From Gemmatimonadota bacterium (GTDB lineage: Bacteria; GCA-2686955): DNA of 20,469 nucleotides. Both the position numbers and the translations under genes were made by a program. Positions 7,716 to 15,794 of this stretch are shown here, piece by piece. The stretch covers positions 1-20,469 of the forward strand of contig NYZA01000168.1 in assembly GCA_002686955.1 (NCBI GenBank), in the 5' to 3' direction. The notes under the pieces were generated by a model. It saw nothing but the letters and a program-made list of their open reading frames with translations, was not told where the DNA came from and did no database searches. Positions within the stretch are counted from its first letter, which is position 1; every line of letters begins with the position of its first letter.

Positions 7716-8834
7716 ATGGACTTTGCTCTGAACGAGATCCAAAGCGCGGTCCAGAGGACCTTCGCCGAGTTCTCCGACCAGCGGATCGGGCCGGTGGCGG
7801 CGGAGCTGGACCGAAAGGCCGAATTCCCTCTCGAGCTCTTCCGGCAGGTGGGTGATCTAGGCTACTTCGCTATGCGCTACCCCGAGCCCGAGGGGGGAGG
7901 CATGGATGTCCTCTCCTATGCTCTGGCCACCGAGGAGCTCGCCCGGGGAAGCCTCGGGGTGGCGGCGGGCTGCGCCATGCAGTCGCTGATGGGCACGACC
8001 TTCGTCCACCGCTTCACCTCGGGGGCGCTGCGCGAACGCCTCGTCGGACCGGCTCTGAGGGGAGAGATCCTGGGGACGGTCTGCATGACCGAGCCCGATT
8101 CGGGCAGCGACCTCTTCTCGATGAAAACGCGGGCGGAGCTGCGCGGCGACACCTGGCATCTCACGGGACAGAAGATGTGGATCACCTCGGCGCCGGTGGC
8201 CGACCTTTTTACCGTCTTCGCGCGGACCGGTGAGCGCGTCCTGAGCGTGTTCCTGGTGGAGCGTGGCGCCCCGGGACTGAGCGTCGGCCGCACCATCGAC
8301 AAGATGGGGGTCAAGGCTTCGGTCACCTCGGAGGTCGGCTTCGAAGACGTACCGGCCACCGCCCTTCTGGGGGAGCTCGACCAGGGCGCGATCTACCTGC
8401 GCGACTTACTGGCCGAGGTGCGCGTCATGACCGGGGCGCTCGCCCTGGGCACCGCCCGGGCCGCCTTCGACGACGCGCGGCGCTACTCGGAAGAGCGGCG
8501 GCAGTTCGGCAAGCCGATCAACCGCTTCGGCGCCGTCCAGGCCCACCTCGCCGAGATGGCGGTCGACCTGGAAGCGGCCCGGCATATGGTGCGCTGGGCG
8601 GCCTGGCGCAGCGACCAGGGACTGCCGAACGCTCAGGAGGCCTCGATGGCCAAGCTCTTCGCGTCGGAGGCGGCGCTTCGGATCTGCGATCGGGCGGCAC
8701 GGATCATGGCGAGCTACGGATATGCGGAGGAGTACGCTGTGCAGCGCTATCTGCGGGACGTCCGCTTCACACTCATCGGCGGCGGAACCTCCGAGCTGCT
8801 GAGGGTCAACATCGCCCGGGGGCTCTCGCAATGA
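7716..8834 (+). CDS. Acyl-CoA dehydrogenase family flavoprotein
   Basis: A 372-residue acyl-CoA dehydrogenase of normal length, starting 4 nt after hyuB behind a purine-rich GGGAGAG site. It shows the N-terminal helical domain, the FAD-contacting mid-domain (VCMTEPDSGSDLF, GQKMWITSA) and the C-terminal helices (YSEERRQFGKPINRF, YGYAEEYAVQRYLRDVR). It should oxidise an acyl-CoA to the 2,3-enoyl-CoA and pass electrons to an electron-transfer flavoprotein; no etf genes are in the window. The usual catalytic glutamate just before the C-terminal GTSE is glycine here (IGGGTSEL, Gly356). The alternative helix-G base of isovaleryl/long-chain types, expected right before an Arg, is Val235, with Glu234 one residue further back. 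It may use Glu234 or another base. Ends in an ATGA overlap with the next gene. Confidence 0.9.
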   Translation: MDFALNEIQSAVQRTFAEFSDQRIGPVAAELDRKAEFPLELFRQVGDLGYFAMRYPEPEGGGMDVLSYALATEELARGSLGVAAGCAMQSLMGTTFVHRFTSGALRERLVGPALRGEILGTVCMTEPDSGSDLFSMKTRAELRGDTWHLTGQKMWITSAPVADLFTVFARTGERVLSVFLVERGAPGLSVGRTIDKMGVKASVTSEVGFEDVPATALLGELDQGAIYLRDLLAEVRVMTGALALGTARAAFDDARRYSEERRQFGKPINRFGAVQAHLAEMAVDLEAARHMVRWAAWRSDQGLPNAQEASMAKLFASEAALRICDRAARIMASYGYAEEYAVQRYLRDVRFTLIGGGTSELLRVNIARGLSQ

Positions 8835-9232
8835 GAGATCGTCCCATCAGGGTGCTGATCGCGAAACCGGGCCTCGACGGCCACGATGTGGGCGCGAAGG
8901 TGCTCTGCCGCGCTCTGCGCGACGCGGGCATGGAGGTGATCTACACCGGCTTGCGCCAATCCCCGAAGGCGATCGCGGCCGCCACACTCCAAGAAGATGC
9001 GCGGGTGCTCGGGCTCTCGGTCCTCTCCGGGGCGCATCTGCCTCTCTGCCGTCGCATCGGGGAGCTGCTGGAGGAGCAGGGCGGCCTCTCGGGGCTGCTC
9101 TGGCTGGTGGGGGGCAACATCCCCCGGCGCGACCTGCCCGCCCTCGAAGCGCTCGGAGTGCGGGGCGTCTTCCCCACCGGATCGCATTTCGACGAGATCG
9201 TCGCCTTCATCGAGAGAGAGGCCCCCCAATGA
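8831..9232 (+). CDS. Cobalamin-binding small subunit of acyl-CoA mutase
   Basis: A 133-residue stand-alone B12-binding domain. It carries the base-off/His-on motif: Lys12, then GLDGHDVG with Asp16 and His18 as the expected cobalt-ligating pair (Lys604, Asp608 and His610 in Propionibacterium methylmalonyl-CoA mutase). GLSVLSGAH and VGGNIP, which cradle the nucleotide tail, follow. It is the size of the separate C-terminal domains found in two-gene mutases. It overlaps the acyl-CoA dehydrogenase (ATGA, 8831-8834) and the large subunit (ATGA, 9229-9232), so the two mutase chains are made in a coupled way. No MeaB/ArgK-type G-protein chaperone gene is in the window. Confidence 0.93.
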   Translation: MRDRPIRVLIAKPGLDGHDVGAKVLCRALRDAGMEVIYTGLRQSPKAIAAATLQEDARVLGLSVLSGAHLPLCRRIGELLEEQGGLSGLLWLVGGNIPRRDLPALEALGVRGVFPTGSHFDEIVAFIEREAPQ

Positions 9233-10836
9233 GCCGTCCCGAGCCCGAGCCCGCCCCGCTGCGCTGGGAATCCGGACTGGAGATTCAGCCGGTCTACACC
9301 GCCGGGGATGTCGAGCGGAGCGGCGGGACCGACGGCGTCGGCGAGCCGGGGGAGTTCCCCTACACCCGCGGCATTCACCGCCACATGTACCGGACGCGGC
9401 CCTGGACCATGCGTCAATACTCCGGCTTCGGCACCGCCGCCGAGACCCACGAGCGCTTCCTCTATCTGATCAAACAGGGGAATACGGGGCTCAATGTCGC
9501 CTTCGATCTGCCGACCCAGTGCGGCCTCGATTCCGACGATCCGCTGGCGCGGGGCGAGATCGGCCGGGTCGGGATGGCGGTAGATACCCTGGCCGATATC
9601 GAAGAGGCGTTCGCCGATATCGACCTGGACCGGATCACGGTCTCGATGACGATCAACGGCTCGGCCGTCGTGCTGATGGCGATGTACTTCGCCATGGCCC
9701 GCAAGCGGGGCTATGAGCTAAGCAAGCTGCGCGGCAACGCCCAGAACGACATCTTGAAGGAGTTCATCGGACGGGGGACCTGGATCTTCCCGGTGCGCGA
9801 ATCGGTCCGGCTCGTCGGCGACACGATCGAGTTCTGCGCCGAGCACGCCCCGAAGTACTCGCCGGTCAGCGTCTGCGGCTATCACATTCGAGAATCCGGC
9901 GCGACACCGGCCCAGGAGATGGCCTACGGGCTTTCGATCGCCTGCGCCTATCTGGAGCACGCCCTGGAACGGGGGCTGCCGGCCGACCCCTGCGCCGCCG
10001 GGCTCACCTTCAACTTCGATATCTTCGGCGATCTCTGGGAGCAGGTGGCCAAGTTCCGCGCGGGGCGGCGGCTCTGGGCGAAGCTGCTGCGCGAGCGCTA
10101 TGGCGTGAGCGATCCCCGGGCGCTCAAGCTGCGCATGATCGCCGGCGGCGGCGGGGGCGGGTTGACGATTCAGCAGCCGCACAACAACATCGTTCGTGGC
10201 GCCTACTACGCCATGACTTCGGCCCTCAGCGGAACCCAGACGATGGCGCTCTGCAGCTACGACGAGGCCTACACCATTCCGAGCGAGCATGCGGCCACTC
10301 TCTCGCTTCGCACGATGCAGATCCTCGCCACCGAGATCGGTCTCTGCGACACCGTCGATCCCCTGGCCGGGTCCTGGTTCGTGGAGACGACCACCAACCA
10401 GATGGAGAAGCTGATCCTCGAGCAGATGGAGGAGCTGGGCGAGCAGGGCGGCATCATCGAGGCGGTCGCGTCCGGCCAGGTGCAGGCTGCGGTGAACCGG
10501 CAAGCCTATGAGCGGGAGCGGCGGGTGCAAAGCGGCGAGATCGAGAAGGTGGGAGTCAACTGCTTCACCCATCAGGAGGAGGAGCAAGAGGTCGACTTCC
10601 ACCCCTACCGTGAAGAGGAGGCAAGAAAGCAGCTCGTCCGACTCGCGGCGATCAAAGAGGAGCGGGACGGGCGGGCGGTCGAGGCGCGTTTGGGGGAGGT
10701 TCTGGCGGCGGCGGCCGAGGGCCGAAACACGATGCCGGCGATCATCGATGCGGTGGAGGCCTACGCGACGGTCGGCGAGGTTGTCGGGCGGTTGCGGGAT
10801 GTTTTCGGCGGCTACCGCGAGCCGGTGAGCTTCTGA
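9229..10836 (+). CDS. Methylmalonyl-CoA-mutase-like large (catalytic) subunit, divergent active site
   Basis: A 535-residue TIM-barrel subunit of the adenosylcobalamin acyl-CoA mutase family, without its own B12 domain, which is supplied by the preceding gene. Landmarks are TMRQYSGFGTA, VAFDLPTQCGLDSD, QNDILKEFIGRGTWIFP, GYHIRESGAT and YDEA. Aligned by eye to Propionibacterium methylmalonyl-CoA mutase, without gaps from Tyr89 to Arg283, Tyr64, Gln172, Arg182, His219 and Glu346 match Tyr89, Gln197, Arg207, His244 and Glu370. Tyr89 and Arg207 bind the substrate carboxylate, so a dicarboxylic acyl-CoA is expected; isobutyryl- and hydroxyisobutyryl-CoA mutases lack this pair. Arg283, His328, Gln330 and Asn366 are replaced by Gly258, Ile304, Gly306 and Cys342, with six glycines at 306-311. 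I call the family with confidence but not the substrate. Its stop shares one base with the next start (TGATG). Confidence 0.92.
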   Translation: MSRPEPEPAPLRWESGLEIQPVYTAGDVERSGGTDGVGEPGEFPYTRGIHRHMYRTRPWTMRQYSGFGTAAETHERFLYLIKQGNTGLNVAFDLPTQCGLDSDDPLARGEIGRVGMAVDTLADIEEAFADIDLDRITVSMTINGSAVVLMAMYFAMARKRGYELSKLRGNAQNDILKEFIGRGTWIFPVRESVRLVGDTIEFCAEHAPKYSPVSVCGYHIRESGATPAQEMAYGLSIACAYLEHALERGLPADPCAAGLTFNFDIFGDLWEQVAKFRAGRRLWAKLLRERYGVSDPRALKLRMIAGGGGGGLTIQQPHNNIVRGAYYAMTSALSGTQTMALCSYDEAYTIPSEHAATLSLRTMQILATEIGLCDTVDPLAGSWFVETTTNQMEKLILEQMEELGEQGGIIEAVASGQVQAAVNRQAYERERRVQSGEIEKVGVNCFTHQEEEQEVDFHPYREEEARKQLVRLAAIKEERDGRAVEARLGEVLAAAAEGRNTMPAIIDAVEAYATVGEVVGRLRDVFGGYREPVSF

Positions 10837-12050
10837 TGGTCGAGAGAGATAAGCGTCCCGTCGTTCTCAGCCTCGAGCAGGCGCTGAGCATGTCGTACGC
10901 CACCCTGCGCATGGTCCACCAGGGCTGGCGCGTGATCCGGGTCGAGCCGACGCCGCTCCCCGGTCGCAAGAGCAAGGGCGATCCGAACCGCTACATCGGC
11001 CGTCCCGTGGCGGGAGAGGATCGGCACAGCTACTTCGTGGGGCCGAACGTCGGAAAGGAAGCGATCGCCCTCAACCTGCGCAGCGAAGAGGGGCTGGCGG
11101 TGCTGCAGCGCCTGATCCGCGAGCTGCCGGTCGATGTTTTCTGCACCAACACGATGCCCGCTCGCCACGCCTCGCTGGGCATCACCCACGAGCAGCTTCG
11201 GGAGCAGCGCGACGATCTGATCTGGTGCTGCATCTCGGCGATGGGTCTGGATCACCCCGATGTGCCCGGCTACGATCCGGTGGTGCAGGCGCAATGCGGC
11301 TATATGGATCTCACCGGTCCGGGGGACGGGCCTCCCACCCAATGCGGCCCTCCGCTGATCGACCTGAAGGCGGGGGACGAAGCATTCACCCAGGTGGTCT
11401 TGGCGCTCTGGCGGCGAGCGGAAGGGGCCGGGGGGCGCTGCATCGATATTTCGATGGCGCGAGCGGCGGTCTCCTGGCTACACACATTTCTGCCGATGCT
11501 CGACATGGGCAGCCCGCCCGAGGAGCTGCGACGATCCGGGAACGAGCACCGGCAGTTCATCCCGGTCAACGCCTATCGCACGGCCGACGGCTATATCTAT
11601 GTCGCCATCGGCAGCGACGTTCAGTGGCGGCGCTTCGTGGGTGAAGCGACGTTCGCGTCTCTCGATCAGAAGCGCTTCGCCACCAACGAATCGCGGCGGG
11701 CCGAGAAGGAGACACTGTTTCGGCTGATGGAGGAGATCACGCTCCGGCACAGCGCGGAGCGGATCGCCGAGGTTCTGCGTGCGGCCCTGATCCCACACGC
11801 GCCGATCGTTCCGATCGAGGGGGTTCTAGACCTGCCTTTCGTGGCGGAGACCCACCTCGAGACGATCGCTCCCGACGGGCGGATGGTGCGCTTGCCCCCG
11901 GCGGCGGTGCAGACGCCGCACTTGGAGAGTGAGGGGCCGACCCTCCCCTTCGCCCCGGCCTACGGCGAGCACACGGCGGCCCTGCTCTCGGAGATCGGGC
12001 TGGCGCCCGGCGAGATCGCGTCGCTGCGTCGATCGGGAGCCGTCGCGTGA
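10836..12050 (+). CDS. CaiB/BaiF (class III) CoA transferase family protein
   Basis: A 404-residue protein of usual family length. The ATG overlaps the mutase stop by one base. Recognisable family regions are NVGKEAIALNLRSEEG, the VDVFCTNTMPARHASLGI segment, YDPVVQAQCGYMDLTG, the presumed catalytic aspartate in PLIDLKAGDEA (Asp176, counterpart of Asp169 of formyl-CoA transferase), GRCIDISMARAAVSWL, and GNEHRQFIPVNAYRTADGYI. Such enzymes move CoA between two carboxylic acids through an aspartyl-CoA thioester in the cytoplasm. Here it could activate the pathway acid with succinyl-CoA or acetyl-CoA, or recycle CoA from the mutase product; its place beside the mutase fits either (inference). Donor and acceptor cannot be assigned. 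It ends in a GTGA overlap with the next gene. Confidence 0.88.
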   Translation: MVERDKRPVVLSLEQALSMSYATLRMVHQGWRVIRVEPTPLPGRKSKGDPNRYIGRPVAGEDRHSYFVGPNVGKEAIALNLRSEEGLAVLQRLIRELPVDVFCTNTMPARHASLGITHEQLREQRDDLIWCCISAMGLDHPDVPGYDPVVQAQCGYMDLTGPGDGPPTQCGPPLIDLKAGDEAFTQVVLALWRRAEGAGGRCIDISMARAAVSWLHTFLPMLDMGSPPEELRRSGNEHRQFIPVNAYRTADGYIYVAIGSDVQWRRFVGEATFASLDQKRFATNESRRAEKETLFRLMEEITLRHSAERIAEVLRAALIPHAPIVPIEGVLDLPFVAETHLETIAPDGRMVRLPPAAVQTPHLESEGPTLPFAPAYGEHTAALLSEIGLAPGEIASLRRSGAVA

Positions 12051-12895
12051 GCAGCTACCACCGTCCCCCGAGCGTCGCCGAGGCGCTGCGCCTGAAGAGA
12101 GAGCTGCCCGGTTCGAGCTTCATCGCCGGGGGGACCGACCTGCTGGTGCAGATGAAGGACCGCGTGCGCCAGCCCACGGCGCTGATCTCGATCCGCCACC
12201 TTTCGGAGCTGACGAGAATCGAGACTGATGGCGGTGCCCGGCTGGGGGCGGCCACCCCCCTGAGCGATCTGGCCGACGATTCCGCTCTGATGACCGGCTG
12301 GCCGATCCTCGGCGAGGCTTTGCGGGACTTCGCTTCGGTGCAGATCCGAGGCTCCGCGACGATCGGCGGAAACCTCTGCAACGGCTCCCCCGCGGCCGAC
12401 GCCGCTCCGGCGCTCATCGTGCTCGGCGCGCGGGTTCGAATCGCCGGTCTCGACGGAGAGCGCCTGCTCCCGGTGGAGCAGCTCTTCGAGGCGCCCGGGC
12501 GCACCCGGGTGAGGGAGGAGGAGCTCCTGGTTTCGATCGAGCTCGATCCACCTCTGCCCTCGGGCCACGGAGTCTTCCTCAAGAAGATGCGAACGGCGAT
12601 GGATGTTTCGCTGGCCAGCATCGCCTCTCTGGCTCTCTTGCGGGACGGGAGGCTGGAAGAGATCCGCCTGGCCGCGGGCTCGGTGGCGCCGGTCCCGATG
12701 CGCCTTCACGAGACCGAAAAGGTGTTGCGAGATCGCCCACTCACCCCGGAACGGATCGCCGAGGCACGGCGGGTCGCCCGCGACGAGGTCCGGCCGATCA
12801 CCGACATCCGCGCCGGGGCCGACTATCGCCGCCACATCGTCGGCGTTTTCGTACAGCGCGCCCTCGAAGCGACACTTGAGAAGGGAGATCGCTGA
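12047..12895 (+). CDS. Molybdenum hydroxylase FAD-binding (medium) subunit, CoxM/XdhB-like
   Basis: A 282-residue protein beginning at a GTG that overlaps the CoA transferase stop (GTGA). It has both pyrophosphate-binding FAD loops of the family: AGGTDLLV (residues 27-34) and GSATIGGNLCNGSPAAD (102-118). The C-terminal CO-dehydrogenase flavoprotein domain ends near LRDRPLTPERIAEARRVA. It passes electrons from the Fe-S subunit to an acceptor. It lacks the extra [4Fe-4S] insertion that marks the beta subunit of 4-hydroxybenzoyl-CoA reductase, so that specific reductase is unlikely. The gene order FAD, Fe-S, Mo subunit is common for three-subunit bacterial enzymes. Its stop shares one base with the start of the Fe-S subunit (TGATG). 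Confidence 0.9.
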   Translation: MSSYHRPPSVAEALRLKRELPGSSFIAGGTDLLVQMKDRVRQPTALISIRHLSELTRIETDGGARLGAATPLSDLADDSALMTGWPILGEALRDFASVQIRGSATIGGNLCNGSPAADAAPALIVLGARVRIAGLDGERLLPVEQLFEAPGRTRVREEELLVSIELDPPLPSGHGVFLKKMRTAMDVSLASIASLALLRDGRLEEIRLAAGSVAPVPMRLHETEKVLRDRPLTPERIAEARRVARDEVRPITDIRAGADYRRHIVGVFVQRALEATLEKGDR

Positions 12896-13374
12896 TGGAG
12901 CTCAACTTCACTCTGAACGGTGTTCCGATCTCCTGCTCCCTGCCGCGGGGCTCGGAGCTGCTCCTGGACGTGCTTCGCGGGCCCTTGGAGCAGACCGGTA
13001 CGAAGGAGGGCTGCGGCAAGGGGGAGTGTGGCGCTTGCACCATTTTGGTGGAGGGGCGCATGGTCAATGCCTGCCTGACCCTCGCCGCCGAGGTCGAAGG
13101 GTGCGAAGTGACGACGATCGAAGGTCTGGCGGCCGGCGGGAGCGAGCTGGCCGCGGAGCAGCGGGCCTTCGTAGAGCAGGGGGGCATCCAATGCGGCTTC
13201 TGCAGCCCCGGAATGATCATGAGCGTCCGCGCCCTACTCGATCGCGATCCCGATCCACCCGAGGCCGAGATCCGCCGCGCCCTCGCCGGCAATCTCTGTC
13301 GCTGCACCGGCTATTCGCAGATCGTCGAAGCGGTGCGGCGGGCGGCCGAGCTACGCCGGGAGGAGGCGCGATGA
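12895..13374 (+). CDS. Molybdenum hydroxylase [2Fe-2S] (small) subunit, CoxS/XdhC-like
   Basis: A 159-residue two-cluster protein. The plant-ferredoxin-like N-terminal domain supplies Cys40, Cys45, Cys48 and Cys60 (GCGKGECGACTILVEG then NAC). The helical domain supplies Cys100 and Cys103 (QCGFCSPGM) and Cys135 and Cys137 (NLCRCTGY). All eight ligands and Gln99, next to the molybdenum-proximal cluster, are present, so electron transfer should be intact. Length is normal. Overlaps the large subunit start by ATGA. Confidence 0.95.
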   Translation: MELNFTLNGVPISCSLPRGSELLLDVLRGPLEQTGTKEGCGKGECGACTILVEGRMVNACLTLAAEVEGCEVTTIEGLAAGGSELAAEQRAFVEQGGIQCGFCSPGMIMSVRALLDRDPDPPEAEIRRALAGNLCRCTGYSQIVEAVRRAAELRREEAR

Positions 13375-15794
13375 GCCCCTATCTAGGCAAGGCGCGCCCC
13401 CGGCCGGACGCCGCGGAGAAGGCGACGGGGCGCGCGGAGTACATTCACGATATCCGCAGGCCCGGCATGCTCCACGCCGCGATCCGCTTCAGCGAGCATG
13501 CCCACGCCCGCATCAAGGGGATCGACACCCTCAAGGCGGAGCGGATCCGCGGCGTGCGGGCGGTGATCACCGCGCAAAACACCCCCGAGATCCGCCTTGG
13601 CTTCCTGCGGGACAACGTCGCGCTCAAAGGGGAGAAGGTGCGCCAGTTCCGCGACGAGGTCGCCGCGGTCGCCGCCATCGATCCCGATGTCGCCGCGGAG
13701 GCGGCGGCGGCGATCGAGGTGGAGTACGAGCCGCTGCCCGCCCTATTCGACCCCGCCTCGGCGCTGGACGAAGGGGCCCCCCTCGTCCACGAGCGCGACG
13801 CCGCCGGTCGCCCCCTCGAGACGAATCTGATGCCGGTGCACTTCCGCCACAGCTCGGGCGACATCACCGCCGCGCGCTCCGCCGCCGCCCACGCCGTCTC
13901 GGGCGAGTTCTCCACGCCGCTCATCCAGCAGAGCTGCATGGGCACCGCCGGAGCCCTCGCCGAATTCGACCCGCGCATGAACCTCACCATCTGGGCCAAG
14001 ACCCAGATCCCCTTCCTCGCCCAGCGCGACTTCAACAGTGCCTTGAGCCAGATCGGGCTCGCTGGAAGAAACACTCGCGTCATCGTCCCCGCCCTCGGCG
14101 GCGGATTCGGCACCGGCCTCGATACCCACTGCTACGAATACATCGCCATCCTCCTCGCCTGGCGGACCGGCAAGCCGGTCAAGATCCTCTACAAGCGCGA
14201 TCAGGAGTTCGCCTACCTCTCCCCCCGCCAATCCTCCACCGTCCGCATCAGCCAGGGCTGCGACGCCGGGGGGCGCCTCACCTTCCGCGACGTGCACGTC
14301 ACGCAGGACAACGGCGCCTACGGGTCGTGGGGCGCGACCTATCCCAGCGTGATGATGATCCCCGCGACCTCCCTCTACCGCGTGCCGAATATCGAGTTCG
14401 ACTGCGAGTTGGTCTACACCAACAACACCTATGCGCAGGCGATGCGCGGCTACGGCAACCCCGAGCTGACCTGGGCCCTGGAATCGAATCTGGACGAGCT
14501 CGCCGAGGCCGCCGGCATCGACCCGCTGGAGATCCGCCGGATCAACTGCAACGAGCCGGGCGAGGTCACCCCGATGGGGCTTCGCGTCACCACCTGCGGG
14601 CTGCGCGAATGCATTGAGGGCGTGGGTGAGCGCCTCGGCTGGAAGAACAAAGGGGGATGGGGCGCGGGCAAGAAGCGCGGCGTCGGACTGGCCTCGATGG
14701 TGCACGTCGGGGGCTCCGGCCGGATCTACCGGAGCGACGCCAGCGGCGTGATCCTGCGCCTCGACGACTACGGCAACCTCTACGTCGCGTCGGGCGGCGT
14801 CGACATGGGCCAAGGCCTGCACAGCGCGCTCCAGATCATGGCCGCGGACTCGGTGGGGGTCGACCCCGAGCGCGTCTTCATCACCCAGACCGATACCTCC
14901 ACCTGCCCCTGGGATGTCGGCACCCACGCCAGCCGCGGCGCCTTCACCGCCGGCAACGCCCTCCTGATGGCGGCCGAGAAGATGCGTCGCCAACTATTCG
15001 AGGCGGCGATCGATCTCTATCCCGATCTGGTGGAGCAGGCGAGGCGAAGCTGGATCCGCGCCAATCCCGACACTCCACCCGCGGACTTCGATTGGCGCGC
15101 CTCGGTCGCTCCCGAGCGTTTCCAGCTTCGAAACAATCTTCTCTCTCTTCGAGACACGCCGCCGATCCCCTGGCTCGAGATCGACCTGGCCAAGCTGATC
15201 CGCGCCGCGCACTTCCGTGCGGGAGGCGGCGAGATGTTCACGGTCGAGGCCTTCTACGATCCCCCGAGCGAGCTTCCCGATTGGGAACGCGGCCAAGGAA
15301 ATATGTCGGCCTGTTACACCTACGGCACTCAGGGTGTAGAGGTCGAGGTCGATACAGATACGGGGGACGTGAAGATCGTCGCAATGGTCTCCGTCCTCGA
15401 TGTCGGCCGGGTGATCAACCCCCAGGCCTTGCGCGGACAGATCGTGGGCGCCATCGCGCAGGGCGTTGGTTACGCGCTCTACGAGCAGGTGATCACCGAA
15501 AAGGGACGGATCCTCAACCCCAACTTCACCGACTACAAGATCCCGACCGCGGTAGAGATAGATTTCCCTTTGGACCTGGAGTACATCGAGACCGACGAGC
15601 CCGCCGGCCCGTACGGCGCGAAAGGGATCGGAGAGCCTGGCCTCACACCGACAGCTCCGGCGATCGCCAACGCCATCTTCGACGCCGTCGGCGTTCGTGT
15701 GCGGGATCTCCCGATCACTCCCGAGAGACTCCTGGCCGCCCTGCACGCCCGTTACGACGATCACATTCCACGGAGAGCACCCAATGCCCGATGA
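13371..15794 (+). CDS. Molybdenum hydroxylase molybdopterin (large) subunit, xanthine dehydrogenase family
   Basis: An 807-residue subunit starting at the ATG that overlaps the Fe-S subunit by ATGA; the open frame further upstream lies over the two preceding genes. Features are the N-terminal KATGRAEYIHDI region, GGGFG at residues 243-247, MRGYGNPE (family usually MRGFG.PQ), GGVDMGQG with the cofactor-contacting Gln481, and the catalytic glutamate in GIGEPG (Glu755). The AYRCSFR active-site loop of form I CO dehydrogenase is absent, so this is not a CO oxidiser. The family hydroxylates electron-poor ring carbons next to nitrogen or, as hydroxybenzoyl-CoA reductase, removes a ring hydroxyl. 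With HyuAB in the same operon, hydroxylation of an N-heterocycle to a lactam is a reasonable guess. No maturation factor (XdhC/CoxF-type) or molybdopterin cytosine gene is visible here. Its last 11 nt overlap the next gene. Confidence 0.92.
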   Translation: MSPYLGKARPRPDAAEKATGRAEYIHDIRRPGMLHAAIRFSEHAHARIKGIDTLKAERIRGVRAVITAQNTPEIRLGFLRDNVALKGEKVRQFRDEVAAVAAIDPDVAAEAAAAIEVEYEPLPALFDPASALDEGAPLVHERDAAGRPLETNLMPVHFRHSSGDITAARSAAAHAVSGEFSTPLIQQSCMGTAGALAEFDPRMNLTIWAKTQIPFLAQRDFNSALSQIGLAGRNTRVIVPALGGGFGTGLDTHCYEYIAILLAWRTGKPVKILYKRDQEFAYLSPRQSSTVRISQGCDAGGRLTFRDVHVTQDNGAYGSWGATYPSVMMIPATSLYRVPNIEFDCELVYTNNTYAQAMRGYGNPELTWALESNLDELAEAAGIDPLEIRRINCNEPGEVTPMGLRVTTCGLRECIEGVGERLGWKNKGGWGAGKKRGVGLASMVHVGGSGRIYRSDASGVILRLDDYGNLYVASGGVDMGQGLHSALQIMAADSVGVDPERVFITQTDTSTCPWDVGTHASRGAFTAGNALLMAAEKMRRQLFEAAIDLYPDLVEQARRSWIRANPDTPPADFDWRASVAPERFQLRNNLLSLRDTPPIPWLEIDLAKLIRAAHFRAGGGEMFTVEAFYDPPSELPDWERGQGNMSACYTYGTQGVEVEVDTDTGDVKIVAMVSVLDVGRVINPQALRGQIVGAIAQGVGYALYEQVITEKGRILNPNFTDYKIPTAVEIDFPLDLEYIETDEPAGPYGAKGIGEPGLTPTAPAIANAIFDAVGVRVRDLPITPERLLAALHARYDDHIPRRAPNAR

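Noticed and set aside
9229-10836. Calling the mutase 2-hydroxyisobutyryl-CoA or isobutyryl-CoA mutase
   Set aside because: The positions that are Ile/Gln or Phe/Gln in those enzymes are Tyr64 and Arg182 here, which indicates a carboxylated substrate.
13371-15794. Reading the Mo subunit as form I carbon monoxide dehydrogenase (coxL)
   Set aside because: The diagnostic AYRCSFR loop is absent; only the general xanthine-dehydrogenase family motifs are present.
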